Assembly (NCBI RefSeq): GCF_017654505.1
Contig: NC_054560.1
Location: 480,389 to 544,388 of the forward strand
Reading direction: 5' to 3'
Source of the DNA: Polyodon spathula
Lineage: Eukaryota; Chordata; Actinopteri; Acipenseriformes; Polyodontidae
DNA: 64,000 nt
Below the pieces are notes generated by a model. The model did not search any database. It had not been told where the DNA came from and was given only the letters and a program-made list of their open reading frames with translations. Shown one piece after another: positions 31,575 to 43,486 of this stretch (its first letter is position 1; each line of letters begins with the position of its first letter). Made by a program: the position numbers and the translations under genes.

Positions 31575-32219
31575 GCAGCCGTCAACCTGCTTTCAAACTG
31601 CTTCGAAACTGCTCTGTACTTTTCCACGCTGTACTTCTCCCACTCGCTGTCGCTTCCACTCGCTGTCGCTGGGAAGACTGCCTCGTTTAACTGCGTTGTT
31701 CTGCTGTGCTGTCGGCTCCTCCCCTCGCCCGTGTCTCAAAACGGCGCTGAATTTGAATCAGCTGCTCCGAGTTTCAGCTTGTTTGTTATCAGAAAAACAC
31801 ACGCGGCTGTGTTTCCCCAATGTCCTCTGTTTTCTGATTAAAGCAATTCAAGATGCAATTTCTCCTTTCTGCTTCGAAACTGCTCTGTACTTTTCCACGC
31901 CTGTACTTCTCCCACTCGCTGTCGCTTCCACTCGCTGTCGCTGGGAAGACTGCCTCGTTTAACTGCGTTGTTCTGCTGTGCTGTCGGCTCCTCCCCTCGC
32001 CCGTGTCTCAAAACGGCGCTGAATTTGAATCAGCTGCTCCGAGTTTCAGCTTGTTTGTTATCAGAAAAACACACGCGGCTGTGTTTCCCCAATGTCCTCT
32101 GTTTTCTGATTAAAGCAATTCAAGATGCAATTTCTCCTTTCTGCTTGGAAACTGCTCTGTACTTTTCCACGCCTGTACTTCTCCCACTCGCTGTCGCTTC
32201 CACTCGCTGTCGCTGGGAA
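31575..32219 (-). repeat. LINE-B 5' tandem monomers (~271 bp period)
   Basis: The motif CTTCGAAACTGCTCTGTAC recurs at about 31601 and 31872, and as CTTGGAAACT at 32144, giving ~2.4 units. Each unit contains a short internal repeat of CACTCGCTGTCGCT. Tandem 5' monomers act as promoters in some LINEs; that role here is inferred from position. Confidence 0.8.
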
Positions 32220-32221
32220 TG

Positions 32222-34685
32222 ACATAATAATAGGAGCATGCTATAGACCGCCAGATTCAGACGGTGAGCACAATAATCTGTTATACAATGACATTAGAAA
32301 TGTGTGTAGCAAAGGAGAAGCCATACTAATGGGGGATTTCAACTTCCCCCAAATAAAATGGGAAAACCCGGTGGGTAGCGCGAAGGATGAAATAGAAATG
32401 GTGGAAATGACAAATGACTGCTTCCTAACACAATTTGTGAAGGCACCCACTAGGGGGGAGGCATGCCTTGATTTAGTCTTTTCAAATAACGAAGAGAGAA
32501 TAACTAAAACAGAGGTCAGAGAACCATTGGCAAACTCAGACCACAACATGATCTCATTTGAAGTGTTTTTTTAAATCCCCAAAAGTAATGACTAAAGCTA
32601 AGGTTTACAATTTTAGAAAAGCAAACTATGAAGGTATGAAACAGAGACTAACAGAAGTAGATTGGAGTAAAATAGAGAAAACACCCACAGAAGAAGGATG
32701 GTTGTTCTTCAAAAATGTAGTACTAGAGGCGCAAAACAATTATATCCCTAAAGTAGACAAATCTAAATGTAAAACTAAATTGCCAAAATGGTTTAATAGA
32801 TCAATTAAAAAAAATATTCAGCGAAAAAAGGCACTTTATAGAGCATTAAAATAGGACCAAAAAGAAAGTACGCAGAAAGAGTACACAGAACTGCAAACGC
32901 AAGTCAAAAAGGAAGTTAGAAAGGCCAAGAGAGAAATAGAAATAAACATTGCTAAGGGAGCTAAAACCAATTCCAAAATGTTTTTCCAATATTACAACAG
33001 CAAGAGAACATTCAAAGAGGAGATTAAATGTTTAAGAGATACAAATGGCAAAATCGTAGAGGAAGAAAAAAAAATAGCAAATATGTTAAATGATTACTTT
33101 TCACAAGTTTTTACAAAGGAAGATACTGACAACATGCCCCACATGTCATCCAGTTCCTATCCAGTTTTAAATAAGTTTAGCATAACTGAGGCAGAAGTGT
33201 TAAAGGGACTAGGAGCTCTTAAAATAAATAAATCCCCTGGGCTGGATGAGATCCTCCCAATAGTACTCAAAGAAATGAAATAAGTAATTTACAAACCGCT
33301 AACCAAGATCATGCAGCAGTCTCTTGACACAGGGGTGGTACCGACAGACTGGAAAATTGCAAACGTAATACCGATCCACAAAAAGGGAAACAAAACTGAA
33401 CCAGGTAACTACAGACCAGTAAGCCTGACTTCTATTATATGCAAACTTATGGAAACTATAATAAGATCCAAAATGGAAAATTACCTATATGGTAACAGGG
33501 TCCTGGGAGACAGTCAACATGGTTTTAGGAAAGGGAGATCGTGCCTAACTAACTTGCTTGATTTTTTTGAGGATGCAACATCGATAATGGATAATTGCAA
33601 AGCATATGACATGGTTTATTTAGATTTCCAGAAAGCTTTTGACAAAGTCCCGCACAAAAGATTAATTCTCAAACTGAACGCAGTTGGGATTCAAGGAAAC
33701 ACATGTACATGGATTAGGGAGTGGTTAACATGTAGAAAACAGAAAGTACTGATTAGAGGAAAACCTCAGAATGGAGTGTGGTAACCAGTGGTGTACCACA
33801 GGGATCAGTATTAGGTCCTCTGCTATTCCTAATCTACATTAATGATTTAGATTCTGGTATAGTAAGCAAACTTGTTAAATTTGCAGACGACACAAAAGTA
33901 GGAGGAGTGGCAAACACTGTTGCAGCAGCAAAGGTCATTCAAAATGATCTAGACAAGACTCAGAACTGGGCAGACACATGGCAAATGATATTTAATAGAG
34001 AAAAGTGTAAGGTACTGCACGCAGGAAATAAAAATGTACATTATTAATATCATATGGGAGATACTGAAATTGGAGAAGGAATCTATGAAAAAGACCTAGG
34101 AGTTTTTGTTGACTCAGAAATGTCTTCATCTAGACAATGTGGGGAAGCTATAAAAAAGGCTAACAAGATGCTCGGATACATTGTGAAAAGAGTTGAATTT
34201 AAACCAAGGGAAGTAATGTTAAAACTGTACAATGCACTAGTAAGACCTCATCTTGAATATTGTGTGCAGTTCTGGTCACCTCGCTATAAAAAAGATATTG
34301 CTGCTCTAGAAAGAGTGCAAAGAAGAGCGACCAGAATTATTCCGGGCTTAAAAGGCATGTCATATGCAGCAGGCTGAAAGAATTGAATCTGTTCGGTCTT
34401 GAACAAAGAAGGCTACGTGGCGACCTAATTCAAGCATTCAGAATTCTAAAAGGTATTGACAGTGTCGACCCAAGGGACTTTTTCAGCCTGAAAAAAGAAA
34501 CAAGGACCAGGGGTCACAAATGGAGATTAGACAAAGGGGCATTCAGAACAGAAAATAGGTGGCACTTTTTTACACAGAGAATTGTGAGGGTCTGGAATCA
34601 ACTCCCCAGTAATGTTGTTGAAGCTGACACCCTGGGATGCTTCAAGAAGCTGCTTGGTGAGATTCTGGGATCAATAAGCTACTAA
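32222..34685 (+). pseudogene. LINE-D ORF2, heavily mutated
   Basis: Endonuclease C-terminal half (MGDFNFPQ, NSDHNMISF), RT and C-terminal domain are recognisable. Disruptions include an extra T near 32570, TAG near 32852, TAA at 33281 within the EMKEVIY segment, a missing A near 33763, TAA at 34045 and a missing base near 34369. More lesions than copies A-C suggest an older or less constrained copy. The NIQRKKALYRALK stretch, broken in A, B and C, is readable here. Confidence 0.88.
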
Positions 34686-34752
34686 CAACCAAACGAGCAA
34701 GATGGGCCGAATAGCTTCCTCTTGTTTGTAAACTTTCTTATGTTCTTAAGTC
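32222..34752 (+). mobile_element. LINE-D: 5' truncated LINE, head-to-head with LINE-B
   Basis: Starts inside the endonuclease (CATAATAATAGGAGCATGC) directly at the 5' edge of LINE-B and ends with the tail TTATGTTCTTA. Its 3' end contains the GAATTGTGAGGGTCTGG segment missing from LINE-A. Confidence 0.9.
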
Positions 34753-35288
34753 AAAGTTCAAAAGCTTTATTTTGGTTCAAAAATCAAATATGCACAGCAA
34801 ATACAAAACAACAATATACATGACAAACTTCAAAAATCTTTTACAATTACATTCTTAAACTTCACACAATAAAAGAAAACCATCAAATTTGGACAAATCA
34901 ATAGCTCTTTCAATTCACTTTTAACATTTGACAGATACAAAACCAACATCACATTTACAATCATGTCACAGAGACACAAATACATTGGCCAAGTTAATGT
35001 CAATCAAATTCATTAAAGGGGGAGGTAATAGCAGGAGAACTAAAATAAGGGATCAAATCCCAAGGAATAGGCAACACCAGGGTGCTACCAGTGACAAACA
35101 CAACATGTAAACCAACACAAGACAAAAATACATTTAAACAAAGCAAATTCTACAACTAACCCAACAAATTAAGCTCTAAAAGCATCAAAATACAACTAAG
35201 CTTCACCTAACACATGTTATAATAAACTACACCTCAACACACTGAGCTAAAAGCACAAATAATTGCAGTCAAATGAGACATTTACACA
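34753..35288. other. A/C-rich non-coding DNA
   Basis: The plus strand is dominated by A and C, with recurring ACAAAAC- and CACCTAACAC-type words. It contains CAGGGTGCTACCAGTGAC near 35078, a motif that recurs at ~37290, 37695 and 37995. No gene seen. Confidence 0.6.
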
Positions 35289-36420
35289 ATGCACACCAAC
35301 CCAGACAAAAACTACCAGCATGCAAACCAACCCAGACAAAAACTACCAGCATGCAAACCAACCCAGACAAAACTACCAGCATGTAAACCAACCCAGACAA
35401 AAACTACCAGCATGCAAACCAACCCAGACAAAAACTACCAGCATGCAAACCAACCCAGACAAAAACTACCAGCATGGAAACCAACCCAGACTAACACTAC
35501 CAGCATGCAAACCAACCCAGACAAAAACTACCAGCACGCAAACCAACCCAGACAAAAACTACCAGCACGCAAACCAACCCAGACAAAAACTACCAGCACG
35601 CAAACCAACCCAGACAAAAACTACCAGCACGCAAACCAACCCAGACAAAAACTACCAGCACGCAAACCAACCCAGACAAACACTACCAGCACGCAAACCA
35701 ACCCAGACAAAAACTACCAGCACGCAAACCAACCCAGACAAAAACTACCAGCATGCAAACCAACCCAGACAAAAACTACCAGCATGCAAACCAACCCAGA
35801 CAAAAACTACCAGCATGCAAACCAACACAGACAAAAACTACCAGCATGCACACCAACCCAGACAAAAACTACCAGCATGGAAACCAACCCAGACAAACAC
35901 TACCAGCATGCAAACCAACCCAGACAAAAACTACCAGCATGCAAACCAACCCAGACAAAAACTACCAGCATGCAAACCAACCCAGACAAAAACTACCAGC
36001 ATGGAAACCAACCCAGACAAAAACTACCAGCATGCAAACCAACACAGACAAAAACTACCAGCATGCAAACCAACACAGACAAAAACTACCAGCATGCAAA
36101 CCAACCAAGACAAAAACTACCAGCATGCAAACCAACACAGACAAAAACTACCAGCATGCAAACCAACCCAGACAAAAACTACCAGCATGGAAACCAACCC
36201 AGACTAACACTACCAGCATGCAAACCAACCCAGACAAAAACTACCAGCATGCAAACCAACCCAGACAAAAACTACCAGCATGCAAACCAACCCAGACAAA
36301 AACTACCAGCATGGAAACCAACCCAGACAAAAACTACCAGCATGCAAACCAACCAAGACAAAAACTACCAGCATGCAAACCAACACAGACAAAAACTACC
36401 AGCATGGAAATCAACCGACA
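35289..36420. repeat. 31-bp satellite array, ~36 copies
   Basis: Unit words are AAACCAACCCAGACAAAAAC followed by TACCAGCATGC. Variants have CACG or ATGG at the unit end and ACACAG for CCCAG. The unit contains no stop in any forward frame. Because 31 is one more than a multiple of three, all three frames are open and encode the same 31-residue repeat. No start context or conserved flanks support translation. Confidence 0.9.
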
Positions 36421-37124
36421 AAAAAAAAACACATGATATTTAAACAAATCAAATTCTACAACTTAATTTGACAAACTCAACACCTGGCACTACAACAAAT
36501 GAAAGCTTCACCTAACACAATCTACAATGTAACAAATACATTTCGCTTAAAAGCACTAAAAACCACAAAAAATTGACCGTTGACCGCTTAGAGCCTGGAG
36601 GAAGGGCTGCCCTCAGCCACGGATTCCCTGAGGTTTCCCCCTAAAAAAAAAAAAAAAAAAAAAAAAATGTGAGTTGGGTTTTTATCCTTACCTGGGTGCT
36701 GAGTGGTTCGTATTTAGTAGTTCTGCGGGGTGCGTGGTCGGGTTTGAGAGGATGGGCTCTCTCCCTCAGTGCAGTCATGCTCTGGGGGACGGGCCGTGTC
36801 CCAGCTGCTGATTTTCATTAAATTTCAATATTTGGGGGTTAGGTGGTAGAGTGCCACTGTGGAGACCGTTAAATATTTTTTGTTATTCATTCATGGTTTG
36901 GCGGCCTCATCATTCTGGGGAGAGGTGGCTACAGCCACTTATCTGCAGCACTGGCATGCATGTATCTGTTCATGTATTTCTAGCTGGCCTCGCGCAGGTA
37001 GCCGTCAGGCACCCGCGGACGAGACCTCCAGCTAAATTTATTTTTCACTCGGACCCTGAGCGCCCATCTGCAATTGCAATTGCTATCATCATTATTCATT
37101 CACTGCCATTCATTTAAGCCGATT
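36421..37124. other. A/C-rich flank, A25 run and a GC-richer island
   Basis: A/C-rich sequence to ~36580 is followed by GGAAGGGCTGCCCTCAGCC, an A run at ~36643-36667, and ~450 bp of balanced, GC-richer DNA to ~37120. No open frame, RNA gene or known repeat is recognised in the island. Its composition differs sharply from the surroundings, so it is probably an insertion. Confidence 0.4.
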
Positions 37125-38189
37125 CTCCGTGCTGAAAAGAGAAAAGTTACACAAAAAATACACTTGACTTTGTATTCTTGGACACTCATGAAGCAAAACA
37201 CCCGACAAGAAGAATCAAACCTGAAACAAAATCGAAAACAGAGCCAGGAACAATACTCTGTATTTACAGAAACACCGTATTAACTAAACAAGGTGCTACC
37301 GGTGACATCAACACAGCATGCTAACACACACTGGACAAGACAAACACACCAACTCAGTTGAACCACTTCAGAAAAATAAAAAATATACGAGTCCTAATCC
37401 ATTCAACTTACTCCACTTCATGAATTACATTCAAACTAAGCTACCAATGTCATAAACTGCACTTCAGCTAACACTAAACGAATGCATTTCACTTAACAAC
37501 CACACTGAGACAAAAAAAAAAAACACACACACACACAACCAGAAACACAAATACTTAACTTTGTATTCTTCAATTTTCATGAAGGAGACACCACCCCACA
37601 CAAGGAATTTCAAACCTGAAAGAAAATGAAACAAGAATCAAAACAAAGCCAAAGCAAATACTCTCAATGTATAGTAACACTCAACTAACTAAACCCCAGG
37701 GTGCTACCAGTGACATCAACACAACATGCAAACAAACAAACAAAAACACTCAAATCACACCACAACTTAACACTATTCCTCAAATCAATTCAACTTAATC
37801 CACTTTAATACTTACACAAAAAACAAACTTCACCTATCAAACTACAACAAACACCCAACACTTCAACCAATATGTACAACCACTTCCAAAAGCTCTCAAC
37901 TTTTAAAGCTACACACCATCAAAATAAAAAAAAAATAAAAAAATCACAACAAACCCCACAGAAACACTGTAAATCAATACAAATAACTAACTCAACACCA
38001 GGGTGCTACTAGTGACATTAACGCAGCATGCAAACCGGCACTGCACAAAACTCACAGCTTCCGCTCAAATAAATTGAGCACACAGCCAATCAAATCCTTT
38101 GCATCGCTTCCAATAACTTACACAAGCAAAGTCTAAAGTACTTCAGTCCACTGCAACAACTTACATTACATACATCTGAACTAGTCAAT
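37125..38189. repeat. Long-period (~400 bp) A/C-rich tandem repeat
   Basis: Blocks containing TTGTATTCTT...CATGAAG, AAACCTGAAA, then GGTGCTACC(A/G)GTGACATCAACACA recur at ~37160-37310 and ~37560-37720, and partly at ~37960-38030. Units are diverged and the number of copies is small. Confidence 0.6.
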
Positions 38190-39770
38190 TAAACGGCGAC
38201 TCCAGGCGACGGCAGCAGCAGCAGACCCTCGGGAGGAGACGGCAGCAGCAGCAGCAGACCCTCGGGAGGAGACGGCAGCAGCAGCAGACCCTCGGGAGGA
38301 GACGGCAACAGCAGCAGCAGACCCTTGGGAGGTGATGGCAGCAGCAGTGGACCCTCAGGAGGTGACGGTACCAGCAGTGGACCCTCAGGAGGTGACGGCA
38401 GCAGCAGTGGACCCTCGGAAGGAGAACTCGGGAGGGGAGCCCCTGGCCATAGAGGCAGCAGCGGGAGCTCCACTTCTCCCTTGTACCCTTTAACTGGTAG
38501 CTCCCCAAGTGATGCAGAGCAGCGGGCAACCCCAGGTGATGCATGGCAGGCATCCTTGGGCGGAGCAAGGCAGGTATCCTTTGGTGGAGCGAAGCAGGCA
38601 TCCTTGGGCGGTAGAGACAGAAGCAGCAGATACTCACCCTCTGCTAGTGGAGGTGGGAGCTGAAAACAGTCCTCCCATGGCGGTGGAGGCGGAACCAGCA
38701 GGAATTCATCCTCTGCTGGTGGAGGTGGGAGCTGCAAACAGTCCTCCCATGGCAGTGGATGTGGAACCAGCAGGAATTCATCCTCTGCTGGTGGAGGTGG
38801 TGGAGGCAGAGGCAGATCCTACTGCTCTGCTCCTGGTGGTGGAAGTGGTGGAGGTGGGAGCAGCGTGTAGTCTCCCCCTGTTGCAGAGGACTGGTGCAGC
38901 TCTCCCTCACTTGCAGGGGACTGGTGTGGCTCTCCTTTTAATCTTGGGAAAGTGGTACTTGTGTCTGTGCTGTGTTGTGCAGGGAAGATAGTGCTCAGAG
39001 GGTACTGCTGGCTCTGTGGCGGCAGCTCCTGGTTCTCTTCTCGTGAGGGTGGTGGTGAAACCAGCAGGTATTCTCCCTCTGCTGGTGGAGGTGGGAACAG
39101 CAGGCACTTTTCCTCCACTGTTCTCATCTTGGGCTGTGGACCTGGAGGCTTCCCTTTCTTGGGCTGCGGACACTCTGCATCCTCCTTCTTGGGCTGTGGA
39201 CGTTTGTGCTCCTGCCCCTCAGACTGTGGAGGCGAAACCAGCAGACATTCTCCCTCTGCTGGTGGAGACGGCAGCGATGGCTCCTCTCCCTCTAGCACTG
39301 GAAACGATGGAGCTGGAGATAGCAGGAGCCCTGTCATATCTGCAGCCAGGTAGTGGATTACCAGGTCCGCAATGTCTGGGAGGGACACTGGGAGGTGTTG
39401 CTTTTCCCAGGCTTCCCATCGCTCTCCATCTCTGGCCCACAGGAGGTTGATCACATTGGGGAGGGCCTCTTCAGCATTCCTCCCAGGCTCCACCAGCCAG
39501 CCCCAGATTCCCTCAGAAGAGAGGGAATTAGTTGGACTCTGAGCCAGTGGGACCTCTCCCTCTGATGCCCAACACTCAGGCTCCTCCATCTCCTGCCATG
39601 CATGGCTCTGGCTGAGTGGCAGGTACCTGACCTCGACACACAGGAAGCACCACCCTTCCTCATCCAGACAGGCAAGGCGAGCATCCAGCGTCGCACACCT
39701 AGAGATGTAATCAACCCCCCCCCCCCCCCCCCAAAAGGACACCACACAAAAAGCCCCTTTTTAAACAAAA
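38190..39770 (-). pseudogene. Proline-rich gag-like ORF of the minus-strand pol-less element
   Basis: A frame of ~308 residues (39745-38819) starts with a folded-looking segment (RYLPLSQSHAWQEMEEPE, NVINLLWARDGERWEAWEK, SLPDIADLVIHYLAADM) absent from the 21 kb copy. It runs into Pro-rich repeats (PSPPAEGECLLVS, REENQELPPQSQQ). A second frame (38737-38189) carries PPPAEDEFLLVPPPPP and at least eight PSPPEGLLLL-type units, coded by CAGCAGCAG-rich DNA. No zinc knuckle was found here. The segment before the repeats may be a capsid remnant; this is a guess from position. Confidence 0.55.
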
Positions 39771-39851
39771 AAGAAAAAAAAACACAAAAAAAACACTGTC
39801 TTTCCCTTATCTGACTTTGAGGCTGGGTTTATCCCTCTTCAGACACCATAT

Positions 39852-40397
39852 GAGACCAGGATGCCTGTAGTGGTGACGTCAGACCGGGAAGAACGCAGAA
39901 ACCAAAACACATAATGGTGGTGAACCTGAGGCGCTACAGCGTCCAGCGTTGGCCAATCAAACAGACAGACAAAACAGGCGTGGACGAACACTGAACAAGT
40001 GCCGCGCTGGCACTTCCAGCACACTGTAGCAATTGTTTTTAAATAAACTCTACTCTCTCACCTGTTCTCCACTCCCGAACACGCAACCCAGAGTCAGTGA
40101 AAACATGCTGCTTTTATGCAGCTGTACTGAGACTCGATTGCTAATTAATCATTCAATTGGTGTCTTGGTACAACTGCACGTGAATTAATGAAGTGCAATT
40201 CCCCGTACTCACATAATATTGCATTTTAGTGCTGTGCAATCCTCGTGCCTAAATACAAATTACACTTTATAACACTCATAACCATATATGCTCATAACCA
40301 ATATTTACTGTGTATTATGTACATAAACACCAACATTAACACACTACATACAACATAAAACAATAAACACATAAAAGGAGCGGGACACTCCGCCACA
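39852..40397 (-). repeat. LTR of the minus-strand pol-less element
   Basis: On the minus strand it begins TGTGGCGGAGTG. It shares words such as AGTGTGTTAATGTTGGTGT, TTGCACTTCATTAATTCACG and GAGTCTCAGTACAGCTGC with the solo LTR at 58926. The inner end is approximate (near GGTCTCATA). Confidence 0.6.
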
Positions 40398-40720
40398 GAC
40401 TTGCAAAAAAATCACCCAGTGACCCCCACAGTGCCGCATGCACCCACAACACATCTAGAAGCTTCACCTACCATTGTTGTACTACACTACTGATAGAACT
40501 ATCACACTGCACTCAACACCACTGACATGCTACAACCGACACTGCGACCCGCACTTACTCATGGCTCTTCAACAATAAACACACTGGAGTAAAATAGGTC
40601 ACAGATCTTTCTTAGCAAATCCGCCATTGATATTAAAGAGACAAAACAAAGAAATTAGTCAGGTACACTTTTTAGAAAATTAAAGTCCTCGGGGCTAAAA
40701 TTAAAAATCACTCGGTGCAG
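40398..40720. other. A/C-rich flank of the telomeric array
   Basis: Non-coding. Near its end, ATTAAAAATCACTCGGTGCA (40703-40722) occurs just before CCCTAA repeats and recurs at about 40763 before the main array. Confidence 0.55.
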
Positions 40721-41234
<514 letters not shown>

Positions 41235-42366
41235 CTGCCCAAACATACAGCTGCAATAACACAACACCCTCAGAAACTAAAACAAACATCACTACACTCT
41301 TTCTAAACTTCTTTACATACAGTTATTTGCTCATTGAACACAACTTCATTAACATTACAAACAATGCTATATTTCAAACTACAGCAAGCTACAACAGTGT
41401 TGCTCTGGCCATGCAAAAAAACTTAACGGCTCAATCGCAACACTTCAAAAACATGTACTCTACTTCATATTCCCCTCGCAACATTACTATTCAACAATTC
41501 CAATAGAAACCAGAGACCTGACGTCATGTCTCTCTACTGGAAGATCAACTCCATGAGACACAAACCTACCAAAGAAACAAAAACAAAATCAGCTACAAAT
41601 TTGGGCGAAAAAATTATTTGGTTCTTGACATGAAAAAAAAACACCCAATACACCCCAAAAAACACACAACAACATTACACTAGCAAAATTACACACATTA
41701 CAAATACACACAATAGTCCCTTAAATATACTCATACCATACCCCACAACAAGACAAATAATTGTTGCTCATAAAATTACACCTTCAAGACCATTACCAAA
41801 ACTAACTTGCCACCAATAAATCCCGCTTCACATTCATTAAACTCACTACCACAAAAATAAACAAACAAAATAAAAACACATTCATCTTTACCCCTTATTC
41901 CCCTCCGGGTCAGCTAGCAGCTTCATGACTCCAAATCTGTCAAGACAAATTCACACCAATCACACTCAAATGTATTTAGTTTACAAACAAATACACAAGA
42001 AATTCAATAATAACCGTGCTGCAAAACTGAAACAAACACAAAGCATTACCACTGGGAAATGTGCAGCTGCATTTACACAAACAACTCATCTTAAACCACA
42101 GCAACACTCAAGGAAAAGTCAAGACTACAGACACTAGAAAAATACAAACATATCAAATTTCAATATTGTTACAAAGCATTTAGCAAATACTCAATTTACA
42201 AACTTAGTTTACCTGTAAACTATTCTATACCCAACAACCAGGAAGTCAATCCAACCCATCACTTGGGACCCCCTACAAAACAATTTCCAAGTTACAAAAA
42301 CTTAAACATGAAACAGATTTTCTGTAGCTGGAGTGAGTTGAAGGTAGATGTGTACATGTCATTGTG
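41235..42366. other. A/C-rich non-coding DNA
   Basis: Continues the A/C-rich plus-strand composition seen from 34.8 kb. No gene, RNA or clear tandem unit seen. Confidence 0.55.
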
Positions 42367-43052
42367 TGCATTGTACAGTTTTAAAATTACTTCCCTTGAT
42401 TTAAATTCAACACTTTTCACAATGTATCCGAGCATCCTGTTGGCCTTTTTTATAGCTTCCCCACATTGTCTAGATGAAGACATTACTGAGTCTCTCCAAT
42501 TTCAGTATCTCCCATATGGTATTTATAATGCACATTTTTATTGCCTGCGTGCAGTACCTTACTTTTCTCTATTAAATGTCACTTGCCATGCATCTGCCCA
42601 GTTCTGAATCTTGTCTAGATCATTTTGAATGACCTTTGCTGCTGCAACAGTGTTTGCCACTCCTCCTACTTTTGTGTCATCTGCAAATTTAACAAGTTTG
42701 CTTACTATACCAGAATCTAAATCATTAACGTAGACTAGGAATAGCAGAGGACCTAATACTGATCCCTGTGGTACACCACTGGTTACCACACTCCATTCTG
42801 AGGTTTCTCCTCTAATCAGTACTTTCTGTTTTCTACATGTTAAACACTCCCTAATCCATGTACATGTTTTTCCTTGAATCCCTACTGCGTTCAGTTTGAG
42901 AATTAATCTTTTATGTGGGACTTTGTCAAAAGCTTTCTGGAAATCTAAATAAACCATGGCATATGCTTTGAAATTATCCATTATCAATGTTGCATCCTCA
43001 AAAAAAAGTCAAGCAGGTTAGTTAGACACGATCTCCCTTTCCTAAAACCATG
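42367..43052 (-). pseudogene. LINE-G ORF2 fragment
   Basis: Reverse transcriptase core (VYLDFQKAFDKVPH, SGVPQGSVLGPLLFLVY, FADDTKVGG) and part of the C-terminal domain. An internal deletion at ~42485 removes the GIYEKDLGVFV region. Both ends are truncated. The 5' side is cut at CCTAAAACCATG, where a Tc1-like fragment begins. Confidence 0.88.
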
Positions 43053-43415
43053 CTAATGGATTTTTTCAGCAGGATAATGCCCCATGCCACAAGGCTAGGA
43101 TTGTCCAGGAATGGGTCCACAAACATGACAGTGAATTCAGCTTACTGCAGTGACCTGCCCAGTCACCAGATCTCAATCCAATTGAGCATCTGTGGGATGA
43201 GATGGAACTAGCTATTCTGAGTAGAGATCCACTACCAGCCAACTTGACACAACTGTGGGAAGTATTGGAGTCAACATGGACCAGCATCCCTGTGGAACGC
43301 TTTCGACACCTTGTAGAGTCCATGCCCCGACGAATTGAGGCTGTTCTGAAGGCAAAAGGGAGTGCAACTCAATGATAGGAAGGTGTTCCTAATGTTGTTT
43401 TGTACACTCAGTGTA
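43053..43415 (+). pseudogene. Tc1-like transposase C-terminal fragment with right TIR
   Basis: The plus-strand frame (to TGA at 43373-43375) encodes FQQDNAPCH with the second catalytic Asp of Tc1/mariner, then [14 protein letters not shown] with the catalytic Glu. The closing [20 protein letters not shown] is typical of the family's C-terminus. One in-frame TGA replaces a codon after FSLLQ. The N-terminal DNA-binding domain and first Asp are absent. Downstream, GGTGTTCCTAATG...TTGTACACTCAGTGTATA matches a Tc1-type terminal repeat tip. Confidence 0.88.
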
Positions 43416-43443
43416 TATATCAGTATATATATATATATATATA

Positions 43444-43483
<40 letters not shown>
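43416..43483. repeat. (TA)n microsatellite
   Basis: Dinucleotide AT run with a short T interruption near 43445. Confidence 0.9.

Positions 43484-43486
<3 letters not shown>

Larger units (their letters stand above)
27661..32219 (-). mobile_element. LINE-B: near full-length CR1/L2-group LINE
   Basis: Runs from the AAGAACAT-type tail at 27661 through ORF2 and ORF1 to a 5' region of ~2.4 tandem 271 bp monomers ending at 32219. It is the most complete copy here. It sits against the Gmr1-like pol at its 3' end and head-to-head with LINE-D at its 5' end. Confidence 0.9.
38190..40397 (-). mobile_element. Second pol-less LTR element, minus strand, 3' truncated
   Basis: The LTR (40397-39852) is followed by a primer-site-like TGGTGTCTGAAGAGGGAT and a Pro-rich gag-like region. 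The interior resembles the element at 20.9-24.2 kb: AEGECLLVSPP, EGEPHQSPASEGE, SPGVAR and repeated PPEGLLLLPS. The 3' end and second LTR are replaced by A/C-rich satellite near 38190. Confidence 0.7.

Noticed and set aside
27661..34752. Twin-priming origin of the head-to-head LINEs
   Set aside because: Twin priming gives non-overlapping halves of one element. Here both copies contain the same endonuclease-RT region and each has its own 3' tail.
35263..36443. Long open frames of 227-384 codons across the 31-bp array
   Set aside because: They exist in all three forward frames only because the unit lacks stop words. There is no start context, codon bias or conserved flank.
36660..36830. Small nuclear RNA-like segment (CTTACCTGGG near the A run)
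   Set aside because: Only a few bases resemble the U1 5' end; the rest does not match any snRNA I know.
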